Below, one piece after another: positions 1 to 9,814 of a stretch of DNA of 64,000 nt; position 1 is the stretch's first letter, and each line of letters begins with the position of its first letter. The notes under the pieces are model-generated. The model was not told the origin of the DNA and ran no database searches. It saw nothing but the letters and a program-made list of their open reading frames with translations. Origin of the DNA: a bacterium (GTDB lineage Bacteria; Armatimonadota; Abditibacteriia; Abditibacteriales; Abditibacteriaceae); assembly GCA_004172935.1 (NCBI GenBank), contig SDZD01000004.1:179260-243259 (forward strand), given 5' to 3'. A program made the position numbers and the translations under genes.

Positions 1-137
1 CAGTCGCGCTTTGCCGTCAAGTTCTCGACCTGCTTTCCCTGAAAGCGGTTGTAGCCCATGAACCCGGCTACAACAACAACTGCTACTACAGCCGCAACGA
101 TAATAACGACCTTACGATCTACCTGTTGTTGAAACAT
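1..137 (-). CDS. Small single-pass membrane protein (3' end beyond window)
   Basis: The frame opens with ATG at 137 and runs off the left edge, so only about 45 residues are visible. They begin MFQQQVDRK, followed by a Val/Ala-rich hydrophobic stretch of about 20 residues and then a polar MGYNRFQGKQ segment, which reads as an N-in membrane anchor with the rest outside the membrane. It lies 25 bp downstream of the end of the prepilin-like gene at 163-843 and on the same strand, so it is probably the third gene of that operon. Small anchored proteins next to H-x9-DG prepilin genes are common in this group of bacteria, but no function can be assigned. The gene is too short in this window for an ordinary ORF caller. 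Confidence 0.6.
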   Translation of the reverse strand, partial: MFQQQVDRKVVIIVAAVVAVVVVAGFMGYNRFQGKQVENLTAKRD

Positions 138-162
138 AAACAAACTGCTTTAATCGCTGAAC

Positions 163-843
163 TTACGGAATGTAGTTGGTATCCAACATCTGCGTCGCTT
201 GCTGTGCTTTGACGTGACCATCGACGTACAGCACGTTGAACATTCCGTTGTGACGAACAAATTCTGGACTCAAATACGACTCGGCGCCGCAAGGTTTGAC
301 TACTTTGCTGAGGTTGCTTTCCGTGCAGCCGTTGGGACGTACATGGGGCCAGTCGGTCGTCAAACCGCCATCCCATGAGTTGCCTTCGGTCCAGCCGATT
401 TCAGCGGCGTCGCTGTCGTGAGAGACGACAAGCTCAGTGGGACGTGTGAAAAGTGCCTCGGCTTTGTTCGATAGCTGGTTATTGAGCTGGTAGCTCGCGT
501 AACGGGGGTCCGTATATTTGAGAGCTGTCGAGTTGGTCTCGCTGGGGCACAGCCACACCTGGCTGCTTTTGGTGTAAGGATTGAGAAGGATTGACGGGCA
601 GTTGGTAACTGTCTGGCCCGAAATCAAAAATCGCTGATCGTAATCCTGTATGTACATCTGGATTCCGATGCCAACCTGTTTCAGGTTCGACTGGCAGCTT
701 GCCTTGCGGGCGTTTTCGCGGGCACGGGCGAAGACGGGGAACAAAATGGCGGCCAAAATCGCAATAATAGCGATAACTACCAAAAGTTCTATGAGGGTAA
801 ACGCATTTTTATTGCGTGGAGTGCGGGAATTAAGATTTTTCAT
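163..843 (-). CDS. Prepilin-like protein with H-x9-DG C-terminal motif
   Basis: A type IV prepilin/pseudopilin-like protein of 226 residues, expected at the inner membrane or exported by a type II/IV-pilus-like machine. After a basic leader ([14 protein letters not shown]) comes [18 protein letters not shown] and then the [22 protein letters not shown] region. Prepilin peptidase would cut before the Phe. The residue before the cut is Ala rather than the classical Gly. Near the C-terminus [13 protein letters not shown] fits the H-x9-DG motif of this superfamily. The frame is open upstream to a TTG at 900, but the ATG at 843 gives the normal short leader and leaves a 60-bp gap after the neighbour. 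It is a tandem paralogue of the gene at 904-1596. Family is clear; the cargo or surface role is unknown. Confidence 0.88.
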   Translation of the reverse strand: MKNLNSRTPRNKNAFTLIELLVVIAIIAILAAILFPVFARARENARKASCQSNLKQVGIGIQMYIQDYDQRFLISGQTVTNCPSILLNPYTKSSQVWLCPSETNSTALKYTDPRYASYQLNNQLSNKAEALFTRPTELVVSHDSDAAEIGWTEGNSWDGGLTTDWPHVRPNGCTESNLSKVVKPCGAESYLSPEFVRHNGMFNVLYVDGHVKAQQATQMLDTNYIP

Positions 844-903
844 TTGGTGTTGGTCAATAGACTGAAATTTTCCTGTTAAGTAGAAGTGCTGCGGGACCAA
901 AAT

Positions 904-1596
904 TTAGCGCAGGAAGTTAGCATCCGTAAGTTGTTTGGGCTGCTGGGCTTTCACGTGCCCATCGAAGAACAACGCATTGAAGTTTCCGTTGTGACGGCTA
1001 AATTCAGGCTCCAAATACGACTCTGTGCCGCAAGGATTAACCACTTTGCCAAGGTTGCTTTCTGTGCAACCGTTGGGGCGAAGTTGGGGCCAGTCGGTCG
1101 TCTTGCCGTTGTCCCAGGAGTTGCCTTCGGTCCAACCAAGCTCACCCGTGTTAGAATCGTGAGTCAAAACCATCTCAGAGGGCTTGGTGATGAGCGTCTC
1201 GGAGCGAAGCGTCGCGGCGCTAGAGGAGGCTTGGTTGTTGAGCATATAGCTCACATATTGAGCATCAGGGCCAACTTCCAGAACTTTGGGGTCCTGCTCG
1301 GAAGGGCATACCCACAACTGACGGCTCTTGGTGTAAGGTTCCAGCAAGGCGCGTGGCGATGTTGTTGGCCCCTGCATGGAGAGCATCATCATGTTGTTGT
1401 AATCCTGCAAATACATTTGCATGGAGATTCCAATTTGCTTGAGGTTCGACTGGCAGCTTGCCTTACGCGCATTTTCACGAGCGCGTGAAAAAACGGGGAA
1501 GAGGATGGCCGCTAGAATCGCGATGATGGCAATGACTACCAATAATTCAATAAGCGTGAAAGCTTTATTGGTGGTTTTGTAATGTAATTTAGGCAT
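904..1596 (-). CDS. Prepilin-like protein with H-x9-DG C-terminal motif (tandem paralogue)
   Basis: 230 residues, with the same layout as its downstream neighbour: short basic leader [12 protein letters not shown], then [18 protein letters not shown], the [19 protein letters not shown] stretch, and [13 protein letters not shown], which fits H-x9-DG. The two proteins also share the middle segments GWTEGNSWD and WP.(L/V)[10 protein letters not shown], so they arose by tandem duplication. As in the paralogue, Ala precedes the predicted prepilin peptidase site. The gene is first of a probable leftward operon with 163-843 and 1-137. No strong Shine-Dalgarno sequence precedes the ATG. Most likely a minor pilin or pseudopilin-like surface protein; the substrate or partner is unknown. 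Confidence 0.88.
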   Translation of the reverse strand: MPKLHYKTTNKAFTLIELLVVIAIIAILAAILFPVFSRARENARKASCQSNLKQIGISMQMYLQDYNNMMMLSMQGPTTSPRALLEPYTKSRQLWVCPSEQDPKVLEVGPDAQYVSYMLNNQASSSAATLRSETLITKPSEMVLTHDSNTGELGWTEGNSWDNGKTTDWPQLRPNGCTESNLGKVVNPCGTESYLEPEFSRHNGNFNALFFDGHVKAQQPKQLTDANFLR

Positions 1597-1728
1597 GAAT
1601 TCTTTGTAATTTGCGGTTCGCTCTTAACTCGCGCATCCTACTATAGAGCGTCTAGATTAAGCCCTTTGTAAGAACTCCTTAAGAGGTGAGCGAGGCTGAA
1701 AGAGACTCATAAGTAACCCATTGGATTG

Positions 1729-2712
1729 CTACGAGAAGATTGGCAAACCGGACGAAATTCGTCGGTCTTCACGAAATTCCGATGGAGAAATCCCGAATGC
1801 TTTCCGAAAGGCCCGCGCCAGTTGGGTCGCATCGCCAAATCCACTGAGTCGAGCGATGTCGGCGACAAGGAGGCTCCTATCTTCCAATAACTTTTGCGCA
1901 TGTTGCAAACGCAAGCGGCGCAAATAAGCGGCGGGGGGCATACCGACCTCGCCCACGAACACATTAAAAAATTTTGCACGTGAAACATGCATCATGCCCG
2001 CAAGCTGTTCAATTGAAAGCGGACGATGAAAATTGCCGTCGCAAAAATGCAATACCTCGGCGATAGCTGCCCCTCGTGCTGGTCCCGCCGTAAATGCCTT
2101 CGCCGCTCGCCACTGTGCCAGTTGCACCAGAAGCGCGAAAAAGCGCGCGCGTGCCGCAAGGTGCAGGGGCAAACTTTTCTGCTTCAGTTCGCGCCGCATC
2201 GCTGCTAAAACGGCTTCGACCTGTGCGTGCGGCTCAGGCGATAGGTGCCCGAAATAATCGGTATGCCCGCGCGCCGCGAACCCTTCGCTTCCCGCAGCGA
2301 AAAAGGCAGCGAGGTCAGGCAACAGCTCCAATGCCTCCCACTCTCTGGCACTCCATAATTCGTGATTGAAATAAATGGCGTCCAATATCAAATCCATCGG
2401 CCCGCGAAAGGAATGAGTGTTATCGGGCGCCATCAAAAAAATATCACCGCGCGCCAGACTGTGTGCCCGATCATTCACAGTGCGAGTGCCCCGTCCACTC
2501 CGCACGATATAAAGCGCCAGAAAGTTCGTGTGCCAGTGGCGTATGTTGGAAGTTCGGTCCAACCGCTCTCGGCGATAATGCAGCGGGAACTCAAGTTGCG
2601 CCTCCTCATTTGCCGCGATGGCATTATCCCAGCGGCATTCCCAAATCTTCGTTAAATCTGGCCCCGGATCGCGATGGTCGTAATCAATCTCTTCGGCATA
2701 GTTCGATTTCAT
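1729..2712 (-). CDS. AraC-family transcriptional regulator
   Basis: 327 residues from ATG at 2712. The N-terminal half is a cupin-like sensor domain (LALYIVRSGRGTRTV, then RGDIFLMAPDNTHSF), as in AraC proteins that bind sugars. The last 100 residues carry the two helix-turn-helix motifs: LSIEQLAGMMHVSRAKFFNVF and VADIARLSGFGDATQLARAF, followed by the typical FGISPSEFR ending. The frame is open upstream to 2868, but that extension is low-quality sequence without family features and would almost close the divergent promoter region. The gene is divergent from the GH106 gene at 2892 with 179 bp between the starts, so it probably activates that gene and the following hydrolase in response to a plant or microbial sugar. 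The inducer is unknown. Confidence 0.85.
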   Translation of the reverse strand: MKSNYAEEIDYDHRDPGPDLTKIWECRWDNAIAANEEAQLEFPLHYRRERLDRTSNIRHWHTNFLALYIVRSGRGTRTVNDRAHSLARGDIFLMAPDNTHSFRGPMDLILDAIYFNHELWSAREWEALELLPDLAAFFAAGSEGFAARGHTDYFGHLSPEPHAQVEAVLAAMRRELKQKSLPLHLAARARFFALLVQLAQWRAAKAFTAGPARGAAIAEVLHFCDGNFHRPLSIEQLAGMMHVSRAKFFNVFVGEVGMPPAAYLRRLRLQHAQKLLEDRSLLVADIARLSGFGDATQLARAFRKAFGISPSEFREDRRISSGLPIFS

Positions 2713-2891
2713 GGCTGTTGGGAAGCGATGTGAAGTATGGGGAAAACGTGTAGATGAAAGTACGCAAAATCTAGACGCGATGCCGTGACTCTTGCGAGGT
2801 ATCTGGGTCCATATAAAGCTGCTCAATAGCGATGTAGCCCATTTTCTTTCGTGCATTTTTCCTCTCATATTTCCGTCGCCGATTTCGCTCT

Positions 2892-5800
2892 ATGAAACAC
2901 AAAGTCTCTTTTCGCTGCCCCATTGCACTACGCCATTTGTGCCTCGCATCTGTTTTTGTTCCATTGACCATAACGTTATTGGCACCGCCCACTCAGGCCG
3001 CGCCAGTCGATGTTTTACAGCGCAACTTCGTCACCCCGCCCGATAGCGCCCGCCCCTGGGTCTATTGGTATTTCATGGATGGAAACGTGTCCAAAGCAGG
3101 TATCCATGCCGATTTGGAGGCCATGAAAAAGGCCGGGCTTGGCGGTGGAATCTATCTGGAAGTGGGCATCGGAGTGCCTCGTGGCCCTGTTGGTTTCATG
3201 AGTCCAGAGTGGCAGGACATCTTCAAATACGCCGTCTCCGAATCACAGCGTTTGGGGCTGCAAATCGCCTTGGGAACTGGGCCGGGCTGGACAGGTAGCG
3301 GCGGTCCCTGGGTCAAGCCCGAACTCTCCATGCAGCATATGGTGGCCAGCGAAACCACAGTAACTGGCCCCGTTCGCTACGATGCCGTGCTGCCGCGCCC
3401 CAAGCCTCGCACACCATTCTTCGGCGAGGGCACTATGAATGCCGCCATGCGCCGCGATTGGGAGAACTACTATCAGGACGAAGTTGTCCTCGCTTTCCCC
3501 ACTCCCGATAAAGGTGCCCGTATCGACGATACCGACCATAAAGCGCTCTATTATCGCTCTCCCTACACCTCTGCTCCCGGTGTCCCCCCACGTATTCCGG
3601 CCCCTGCCTCCTTCGCCGCTGTGCCATCCGCCGAAGTCATCCCCACCGCTCGGATGGTTAATCTCACTGGCAAATTAGGCCCCGATGGTCGCTTGAATTG
3701 GGATGTCCCCGCTGGAAATTGGACGATTATGCGTTTTGGGCGTACACCGACAGGAACTTCCACCCGTCCGGCTCCCGACCCCGGTCTCGGCTTCGAGTCC
3801 GACAAATTCAGCGAAGGTGCCACCGCCGACCATCTGAAATCATTTACCGGCGTTCTCTTGAACAAACTGGGGCCGGGGTATCGCAAGGGCGATAGCGGCC
3901 TCACCATGATCCACTTGGATAGTTGGGAGATGGGCGCTCAAAACTGGACTCAGGGCTTCAAAGCAGAATTCATCAAGAGGCGTAACTACGACCCCACTCC
4001 TTTCCTCCCTGCGATGATTGGTTACGTGGTGGAAACCCCCGAAAAATCCGAGCGCTTCCTGTGGGATTTGCGCCAAACCGCCAACGAGTTGACTCTAGAA
4101 AAGTACGTCCAATATCTCAAGCGCTACGCCCATGAACGCGGACTCACATTCTCCGCTCAGATGTACGATATGACCCCGGTTTCCGACTTGGATCTCGGTG
4201 GCATCGCCGACCTCCCCAGTTGCGAATTTTGGTCGCGCGGTTTTGGATTCGGCGGCGAGTTCAGCTGTTTCGAAGCTGTCTCTGCTGCCCACACCAATGG
4301 CCGCAACGTCATTGGCGCCGAATCGTTCACCGCGAACCCCGGCGAGGATTGGCAGCAGTACCCCGGTCGCATGAAAAATCAGCTCGACTGGGCACTTTGC
4401 ACCGGCATCAACAAATTCGTTTTCCACCGCTACCAGCACCAACCAAACCCCGGCCAACTGCCGGGAATGTCGATGGGACCATACGGTGTCCATTGGGAAG
4501 CCACCCAAACCTTCTGGGATATGGTGCCCGCTTTCCATAAATACATCTCGCGCTCTAGCGAGATGCTGCGCCAGGGCACACCCGTCGCCGATGTCCTCTA
4601 TCTCACCCCCGAAGGCGCGCCGCAAGTCTTCACCCCGCCCCCCACTGCCACAACGGGCACCTTCCCCGACCGCAAAGGCTATAACTTCGATGGCTGTTCT
4701 CCCAAAGCCCTGATGGCTAATGCCAAAGTGCAAAATGGCCGCATCCTGTTCCCCGGCGGTGCCAGCTACAAACTGCTAGTCCTTCCGTCATGGGAAACCA
4801 TGACCCCCGAACTGCTGCGCAAAATTACCTCACTGGTCGAAGCGGGCGCCACAGTTATCGGGGCACCTCCCCTCAAGTCGCCCAGCCTCACTGGCTATCC
4901 CACCAGTGATGCCGAGGTTGTGAAATTGGCCGCGCATCTGTGGGGTAAAGCCCCCTATGCTCCTGCCCGTAAAGTCGGCAAAGGCCGTGTCGCTTACTAC
5001 GCCTTCAAACCCGCCACTGGCCTACAAAACGCCAAATGGATTTGGCCAACTGGCGTCGATGCAACCAGAGCCGCCCCTGTGGGAAAGCTCTATTTCAGCA
5101 AGACAATCGAAGTCGATTCCAAACTCACCATGACTTCAGCTTTGGCAAACCTCACCGCCGATAATGGCTATGAATTGTTCGTCAATGGCAAACGAGCCGG
5201 TTCGGGCGATAACTTCAACGTCACCGACGAAATAGACATCACCGATTTACTCAAACCCGGCACTAACCAGATTCGCATTTTGGTATCCAATATCGGCGAC
5301 GGACCAAACCCGGCAGGTTTGATCGGCGCTTTCAGCGTAACTTACAGCGACGATAAGGAGCAGGTTTTCAACACAGGCTCCGATTGGCGCGTCTCAAAGA
5401 CCAACGGTGGCCCTACTGAGGGCGTCGCCGAATTGGGCGGTCCCACTATGGGGCCTTGGGGTTCGGTCATTAAATCCGCCTCCATCTACGCTCCCTATGC
5501 CGTCACTTCCAAACTGCTGGCCTCATTGGGAACTATTCCCGACTTTTCGGCGGATGCTCCCATGCGCTACATTCACCGCCGCTTGAAAGACGGCGACATC
5601 TACTTCGTGGGCAACACGTCCGAATCGCCTATTGCGACCACGGCCTCCTTCCGCTCCACGGGCCGAATGCCGGAGTGGTGGAATCCAGTAACTGGGCAAT
5701 CACGCCCCTTGAACGACTTCAAAGTGGTTTCGGGCACAACCAGAGTCCCCATTCGTTTGGCGGCCTATGAAAGCGGATTCGTCATTTTCCGTAAGCCACT

Positions 5801-6335
5801 CGCTGGCAAAACTGCCGTCGCTCCCAATTTTCCCACTTTCCGCACAGTGAAAACGCTGTCTCGGCCCTGGAACGTATCGTTCGACACTAAATGGGGCGCT
5901 CCGGCCAACATAGTCTTTCCCAAATTGGAAGATTGGAGCAAAAGGTCTGAACCCGCTATCAAATACTACTCTGGCAAAGCGACCTACACCACGACTTTCG
6001 ATGCCCCCGCAGGAATAGCAATTAAGGGCAGCAAATACGCCATCTCGCTGGGCACAGTCAAAGATATGGCGTCGGTGAAATTGAATGGCCGTGATCTGGG
6101 CGTCGTTTGGTGTGCCCCCTGGCAAGCGAACATCCCGGCAGACCTACTCAAGCCAACTGCCAACAAGTTGGAAGTAACCGTCGCCAACCTGTGGATTAAC
6201 CGTCTCATTGGCGATGAAAACATCCCAGAATCGCAGCGCCTTACTCAGACAACCTATCGCCCCTACAGAGCTAACTCGCCCCTGCAACCCTCTGGCTTGC
6301 TTGGCCCTGTAACCATTGAAAAATGGAGCAGCTAA
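2892..6335 (+). CDS. Glycoside hydrolase family 106-type alpha-L-rhamnosidase, secreted
   Basis: 1147 residues with a signal peptide ending at about TQA-AP (residue 37). The N-terminal part has the hallmarks of GH106: FVTPPDSARPWVYWYFMDGN, GIHADLEAMKKAGLGGG, GPVGFMSPEWQDIFKYAV, and GTGPGWTGSGGPWV. GH106 enzymes remove terminal alpha-L-rhamnose, for example from pectin rhamnogalacturonan side chains, and are usually about 1000-1100 residues long. Residues 720-830 and 970-1140 form two galactose-binding-like beta-sandwich regions (LFVNGKRAGSGDNFNV; VKLNGRDLGVVWCAPW). It starts 179 bp from the divergent AraC regulator and is followed after 149 bp by another secreted hydrolase, so a regulated pair is likely. 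I did not assign the catalytic glutamates. Function by family is well supported; the exact substrate is not. Confidence 0.85.
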   Translation: MKHKVSFRCPIALRHLCLASVFVPLTITLLAPPTQAAPVDVLQRNFVTPPDSARPWVYWYFMDGNVSKAGIHADLEAMKKAGLGGGIYLEVGIGVPRGPVGFMSPEWQDIFKYAVSESQRLGLQIALGTGPGWTGSGGPWVKPELSMQHMVASETTVTGPVRYDAVLPRPKPRTPFFGEGTMNAAMRRDWENYYQDEVVLAFPTPDKGARIDDTDHKALYYRSPYTSAPGVPPRIPAPASFAAVPSAEVIPTARMVNLTGKLGPDGRLNWDVPAGNWTIMRFGRTPTGTSTRPAPDPGLGFESDKFSEGATADHLKSFTGVLLNKLGPGYRKGDSGLTMIHLDSWEMGAQNWTQGFKAEFIKRRNYDPTPFLPAMIGYVVETPEKSERFLWDLRQTANELTLEKYVQYLKRYAHERGLTFSAQMYDMTPVSDLDLGGIADLPSCEFWSRGFGFGGEFSCFEAVSAAHTNGRNVIGAESFTANPGEDWQQYPGRMKNQLDWALCTGINKFVFHRYQHQPNPGQLPGMSMGPYGVHWEATQTFWDMVPAFHKYISRSSEMLRQGTPVADVLYLTPEGAPQVFTPPPTATTGTFPDRKGYNFDGCSPKALMANAKVQNGRILFPGGASYKLLVLPSWETMTPELLRKITSLVEAGATVIGAPPLKSPSLTGYPTSDAEVVKLAAHLWGKAPYAPARKVGKGRVAYYAFKPATGLQNAKWIWPTGVDATRAAPVGKLYFSKTIEVDSKLTMTSALANLTADNGYELFVNGKRAGSGDNFNVTDEIDITDLLKPGTNQIRILVSNIGDGPNPAGLIGAFSVTYSDDKEQVFNTGSDWRVSKTNGGPTEGVAELGGPTMGPWGSVIKSASIYAPYAVTSKLLASLGTIPDFSADAPMRYIHRRLKDGDIYFVGNTSESPIATTASFRSTGRMPEWWNPVTGQSRPLNDFKVVSGTTRVPIRLAAYESGFVIFRKPLAGKTAVAPNFPTFRTVKTLSRPWNVSFDTKWGAPANIVFPKLEDWSKRSEPAIKYYSGKATYTTTFDAPAGIAIKGSKYAISLGTVKDMASVKLNGRDLGVVWCAPWQANIPADLLKPTANKLEVTVANLWINRLIGDENIPESQRLTQTTYRPYRANSPLQPSGLLGPVTIEKWSS

Positions 6336-6484
6336 TCCACCACCTCACGATAATCCCCCCCCTCGCTTCGTTGGGACGTAAAAGTCATACGCTCAAACAA
6401 AGCGCAATCTTTTCCCCTTGTCCGTGGTCATATGAGTAGGGTGTTTTCTTTGGTTCTGCCCTCATCGGCGAACTCGTTTTACTA

Positions 6485-8605
6485 ATGCGGTTTTCTTTCC
6501 TGGCCTCTTCTTTTCTCTCCTCCCTGTTGCTTTTCAATACAATTGGCAGCAGTCAAGCCAAAGACGCGGTCAATGCTCCAACTGTTGAAGCCGCAGCCAA
6601 AGCAACATCTCCAGATATTTCCCTGCCTAATGGGGTATTATCGGATTCCACGCGCTGGCAAATGTTGGAAGGCGCAGACGGCAATGGAAAAGCCACCTTG
6701 CGCCCCGGTCAAGGCCCTTCCGTTATTGTTAAAGGTGCATTGGCTACCCCTTTGGCGGTTGGCGACCTCCAACGTTCCAACCTGAACGGCACTCTCCGTT
6801 TTCGCGTTCCTGCCGAATGTCCCGATTGGACTTCGGTTGCCATGACGTTCTACGGAAGTAATAACGCCCGCACCTACGCGATGGTCATCTTCAAGCGCCC
6901 TGATGCTCCCATCGGTCAGGGCGAAATACTCGTCGAAGGCAGCACTCGTAAGGCTTGTACCCTCACTCCCAACACCTGGTACACGATGGCGGTCAAACAA
7001 GCCCAGAAAACCCTCTCGGTAAAAATCTGGCCTGATGGAACTCCTGAACCTACTCAATGGGCCTTGCAGGTGTCGGTAAGCAATCCTCAGGTCGAACGGG
7101 TTGGAGTCCGAACCTATGGCGGCGAAGTCGAAGTCGCGGGACTAAAGATGTCGGGGCAACGTGGGCAAGCTCCCGTGCTGGATCGCTCTTTGTTCCCAAC
7201 GCCCATTTTCGACCGTGAACCCGGCTACGTCGAGTTGTACTGGAAGGCGTGCGAACAGGCGTTCGCCCATGTTCTTGAGCAGCCGGGCTTGCCCCAACCT
7301 CGTTACATGGATGAGGCACTTTGGGACGATACCATCTGGATTTGGGACACCTGCTTTATGGCGCTCTATTCGCGCTATGCGCCGCGCGCCCTCCCCGGCA
7401 TCGAAAGCCTGCAAAATTTCTACGAACCAATGCACGACGGAGTCCGGCTCCATCTCGCCGATAGCCCCACCTCTATCATCGTTCAACATCCAGATAACCC
7501 TCCGCTTTTCGCCTGGGTCGAATGGCAATCGTACCAGATGAGCGGAGATAAAGCCCGCTTGCGCTGGCTCCTCAAAGACAAAAAGTTTCTTCAAAAGAAC
7601 TATGATTGGTTCAACACCATTCACCGGGGCCAAACCTTCCCCTGGGCACGCGCGGGTGTCGCTCTAAGCCCACAGCCGCTAGGCTTCCAGTGGAATGGCG
7701 TCGCCAGCGGCATGGATAATTCGCCGCGTTTCGCCGGAAAAGATGTCTTGGCCATCGACGCCCTCGCGCAGCAGGGCCTCAATGCCAAATGCATCATGCT
7801 TATGGCCGCCGCCATCGGCGACTCCCAAATCCAAAAGCAATTCCAGGCCGAATACTCGCGCATTCGCGACCTCATTAATACCCACTACTGGGACGAGGTC
7901 GATGGCTTCTACTACGACCTGATGCCCGATGGAAAGACCTTTTCTCGTGTGCGTACCCCCGCCTCGTTTTGGCCGATATTGGCTGGCATGGCGACTCCCC
8001 AACAAATAGAGCGTATGGCCGCGCATGTGCGCGACCCCAAAGACCTGGGAGGTATTGTGCCCTGGGTGACGGTCAGCCGCAGCGATCCTGCTTTCAACGC
8101 CGCTAACGGTAACTACTGGAACGGCGCCATGTGGTTGCCCACTGCCTATATGGGTATCCGTGCGCTCACCGAGAATGGGCATGGCGAGTTGGCCGACCAA
8201 ACTGCCGAAGCCGTGCTGCGCCATATGTATCTCACCTACCGAGATTACTCCCCCCACACCATTTGGGAATGCTACAACCCTTCTAAGCCCGAACCCGCCT
8301 ATCATGGCAGCAATCTCGTCACTCCTAACTTCTGTGGTTGGTCGGCTCTCGGTCCCATTTCGCTCTTCATCGAGAACGTTATCGGCTTTCAATCAATTGA
8401 TGCACAGAAGAATGTAGTGCAGTGGCGCCTCCATCAAACAGGGCGTCATGGCATCCGTGATCTGCGCTTCGGCAAAATTATAACCGACATCATTGCCGAT
8501 GGGCAAAATCACATCAATGTTGTCTCTACGGGAGCTTTCACTTTGGTTGTGAACGGGAAAAACTTCCGTGTGAAACAGGGCAAGAACGTGTTCTCCCTGA
8601 CATGA
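6485..8605 (+). CDS. Secreted MGH1-type / GH63-37-like (alpha/alpha)6 glycoside hydrolase
   Basis: 706 residues with a signal peptide (MRFSFLASSFLSSLLLF...SSQA-K). Residues 45-225 look like a concanavalin-type beta-sandwich of the DUF1080/LamG kind (GTLRFRVPAECPDWTSVAMTF). Residues 240-650 match the trehalase-like (alpha/alpha)6 barrel class: ALWDDTIWIWDTCFMALY, GMDNSPRF, NGAMWLPTAYMGIRAL, and IWECYNPSK. By analogy with GH63/GH37, the Asp in GMDNSPR and the Glu in WECYNP are candidate acid and base. The family includes glucosylglycerate and mannosylglycerate hydrolases and other alpha-glycosidases, so the substrate is open. It is 149 bp after the GH106 gene on the same strand and is followed by a hairpin terminator at 8636. 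Confidence 0.75.
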   Translation: MRFSFLASSFLSSLLLFNTIGSSQAKDAVNAPTVEAAAKATSPDISLPNGVLSDSTRWQMLEGADGNGKATLRPGQGPSVIVKGALATPLAVGDLQRSNLNGTLRFRVPAECPDWTSVAMTFYGSNNARTYAMVIFKRPDAPIGQGEILVEGSTRKACTLTPNTWYTMAVKQAQKTLSVKIWPDGTPEPTQWALQVSVSNPQVERVGVRTYGGEVEVAGLKMSGQRGQAPVLDRSLFPTPIFDREPGYVELYWKACEQAFAHVLEQPGLPQPRYMDEALWDDTIWIWDTCFMALYSRYAPRALPGIESLQNFYEPMHDGVRLHLADSPTSIIVQHPDNPPLFAWVEWQSYQMSGDKARLRWLLKDKKFLQKNYDWFNTIHRGQTFPWARAGVALSPQPLGFQWNGVASGMDNSPRFAGKDVLAIDALAQQGLNAKCIMLMAAAIGDSQIQKQFQAEYSRIRDLINTHYWDEVDGFYYDLMPDGKTFSRVRTPASFWPILAGMATPQQIERMAAHVRDPKDLGGIVPWVTVSRSDPAFNAANGNYWNGAMWLPTAYMGIRALTENGHGELADQTAEAVLRHMYLTYRDYSPHTIWECYNPSKPEPAYHGSNLVTPNFCGWSALGPISLFIENVIGFQSIDAQKNVVQWRLHQTGRHGIRDLRFGKIITDIIADGQNHINVVSTGAFTLVVNGKNFRVKQGKNVFSLT

Positions 8606-8635
8606 GTTCGAGGTTTAGGAGCATAAATTAAGGGC

Positions 8636-8670
8636 AAACCCGACTGGGCAAAGCGGGTTTAGTTTGTATT
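8636..8670 (+). terminator. Hairpin terminator after the hydrolase gene
   Basis: Perfect 7-bp stem AAACCCG / CGGGTTT (8636-8642 with 8654-8660), an 11-nt loop, then AGTTTGTATT. It lies 31 bp after the stop of the MGH1-type hydrolase and 120 bp before the GGDEF gene, so it fits an intrinsic terminator. The T-run is interrupted, which lowers confidence. Confidence 0.6.
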
Positions 8671-8780
8671 AGGGATTAGATGTATCAGAATGTAAATTGG
8701 CAAGAATAACGCAAAAAGCACTACTTGTTCGCCAGATTTAGACCGAGGCTCTTGCATCATTCACCACTGACCATCCTGCT

Positions 8781-9806
8781 ATGAAAGCTCCAATTCCTGC
8801 CAATGAGACAGCCCGTATCGAGACTCTACACAAATCGGGAATATTGGATAGCTTGCCCGAACAAGCCTACGACGACATAACCCTTTTGGCCTCACACATC
8901 TGCGAAACGCCCATGTCCGTAATGAGCATTATTGATGAGGAGCGCCAGTGGTTCAAGTCGAAAGTAGGATTGGATGACACCGAGACACCGCGCGAATTAT
9001 CTTTCTGCGCCCATGCCATCCTTGAGCCAGAAAGCCTCCTTATCGTGCCAGATGCACGCCTCGACCCACGCTTTGTCGATAACCCTATGGTTGTCGATGG
9101 CCCCCAGGTACGCTTCTATGCTGGCGCCCCTCTCGTTACAGCCGAGGGCCATGCCCTTGGTTCGTTGTGTGTTATCGACCAAACGCCGCGTCAGTTAACC
9201 GAGGTTCAACTGAACGCTCTGCAAGCTCTGGCGCGTCAGGTGATGGCCCAGTTCACCCTCCATCAACAGGCTCAGGCATTGAAGTCCCTCAACGAACAAC
9301 TGGAATCTCTTTCTGTCCGCGATGAATTGACCGGAGTCAATAACCGTCGCGCTTTCAACATCGCGTTAAGGCGCGAACTGGCTCGCGCCGAGCGCTACAA
9401 CTCGCCCCTATCCCTGGTGTTGCTCGATGTCGATAGTTTCAAAAGCTATAACGATAGTTTCGGCCATCAAGCTGGCGATGAAGTGTTACGTCAGGTCGGG
9501 AAAATTTTACCCGGCCACATCAATGATATGGCTGTCGCGGCGCGTTATGGCGGCGAAGAGTTCGCGCTCATTCTGCCCGATACCTCCGCCAAAGCCGCCC
9601 TTGCAATCGCCGAGAAAGTACGCAGCGTTTTGGAATTGAGTGTTTGGCCCCGACGCGCCATAACGGCCAGTTTCGGCGTCGCAACCACAACCGATGCTCT
9701 ATGCAGCGAAGAAGAACTCATCGCTGCTGCCGATGCCGCTCTCTACTCTTCTAAGTCCGCCGGACGTAACCGCGTTACGCACTGCCTTATCATGGGCTAC
9801 AAGTAA
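8781..9806 (+). CDS. GAF-GGDEF diguanylate cyclase
   Basis: 341 residues, no signal peptide or membrane segment. Residues 15-165 form a GAF domain of the type seen in two-domain bacterial sensors (YDDITLLASHICETPMSVMS, then FCAHAILEPESLLIVPDA). A short linker helix leads to a GGDEF domain at residues 180-340 with DELTGVNNRRAFN, VDSFKSYNDSFGHQAGDEVL, and the active-site loop RYGGEEF, a functional GGEEF variant. The enzyme should condense two GTP to cyclic di-GMP in the cytoplasm, gated by the GAF ligand. The usual inhibitory RxxD site just before the loop is not present (the residues there are NDMAVAA). It stands alone, with no partner in the same direction. Ligand unknown. Confidence 0.9.
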   Translation: MKAPIPANETARIETLHKSGILDSLPEQAYDDITLLASHICETPMSVMSIIDEERQWFKSKVGLDDTETPRELSFCAHAILEPESLLIVPDARLDPRFVDNPMVVDGPQVRFYAGAPLVTAEGHALGSLCVIDQTPRQLTEVQLNALQALARQVMAQFTLHQQAQALKSLNEQLESLSVRDELTGVNNRRAFNIALRRELARAERYNSPLSLVLLDVDSFKSYNDSFGHQAGDEVLRQVGKILPGHINDMAVAARYGGEEFALILPDTSAKAALAIAEKVRSVLELSVWPRRAITASFGVATTTDALCSEEELIAAADAALYSSKSAGRNRVTHCLIMGYK

Positions 9807-9814
9807 ATTCCTTT

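Noticed and set aside
886..1488. 200-codon open frame on the plus strand
   Set aside because: Antisense to a prepilin-like gene with intact leader and H-x9-DG motif.
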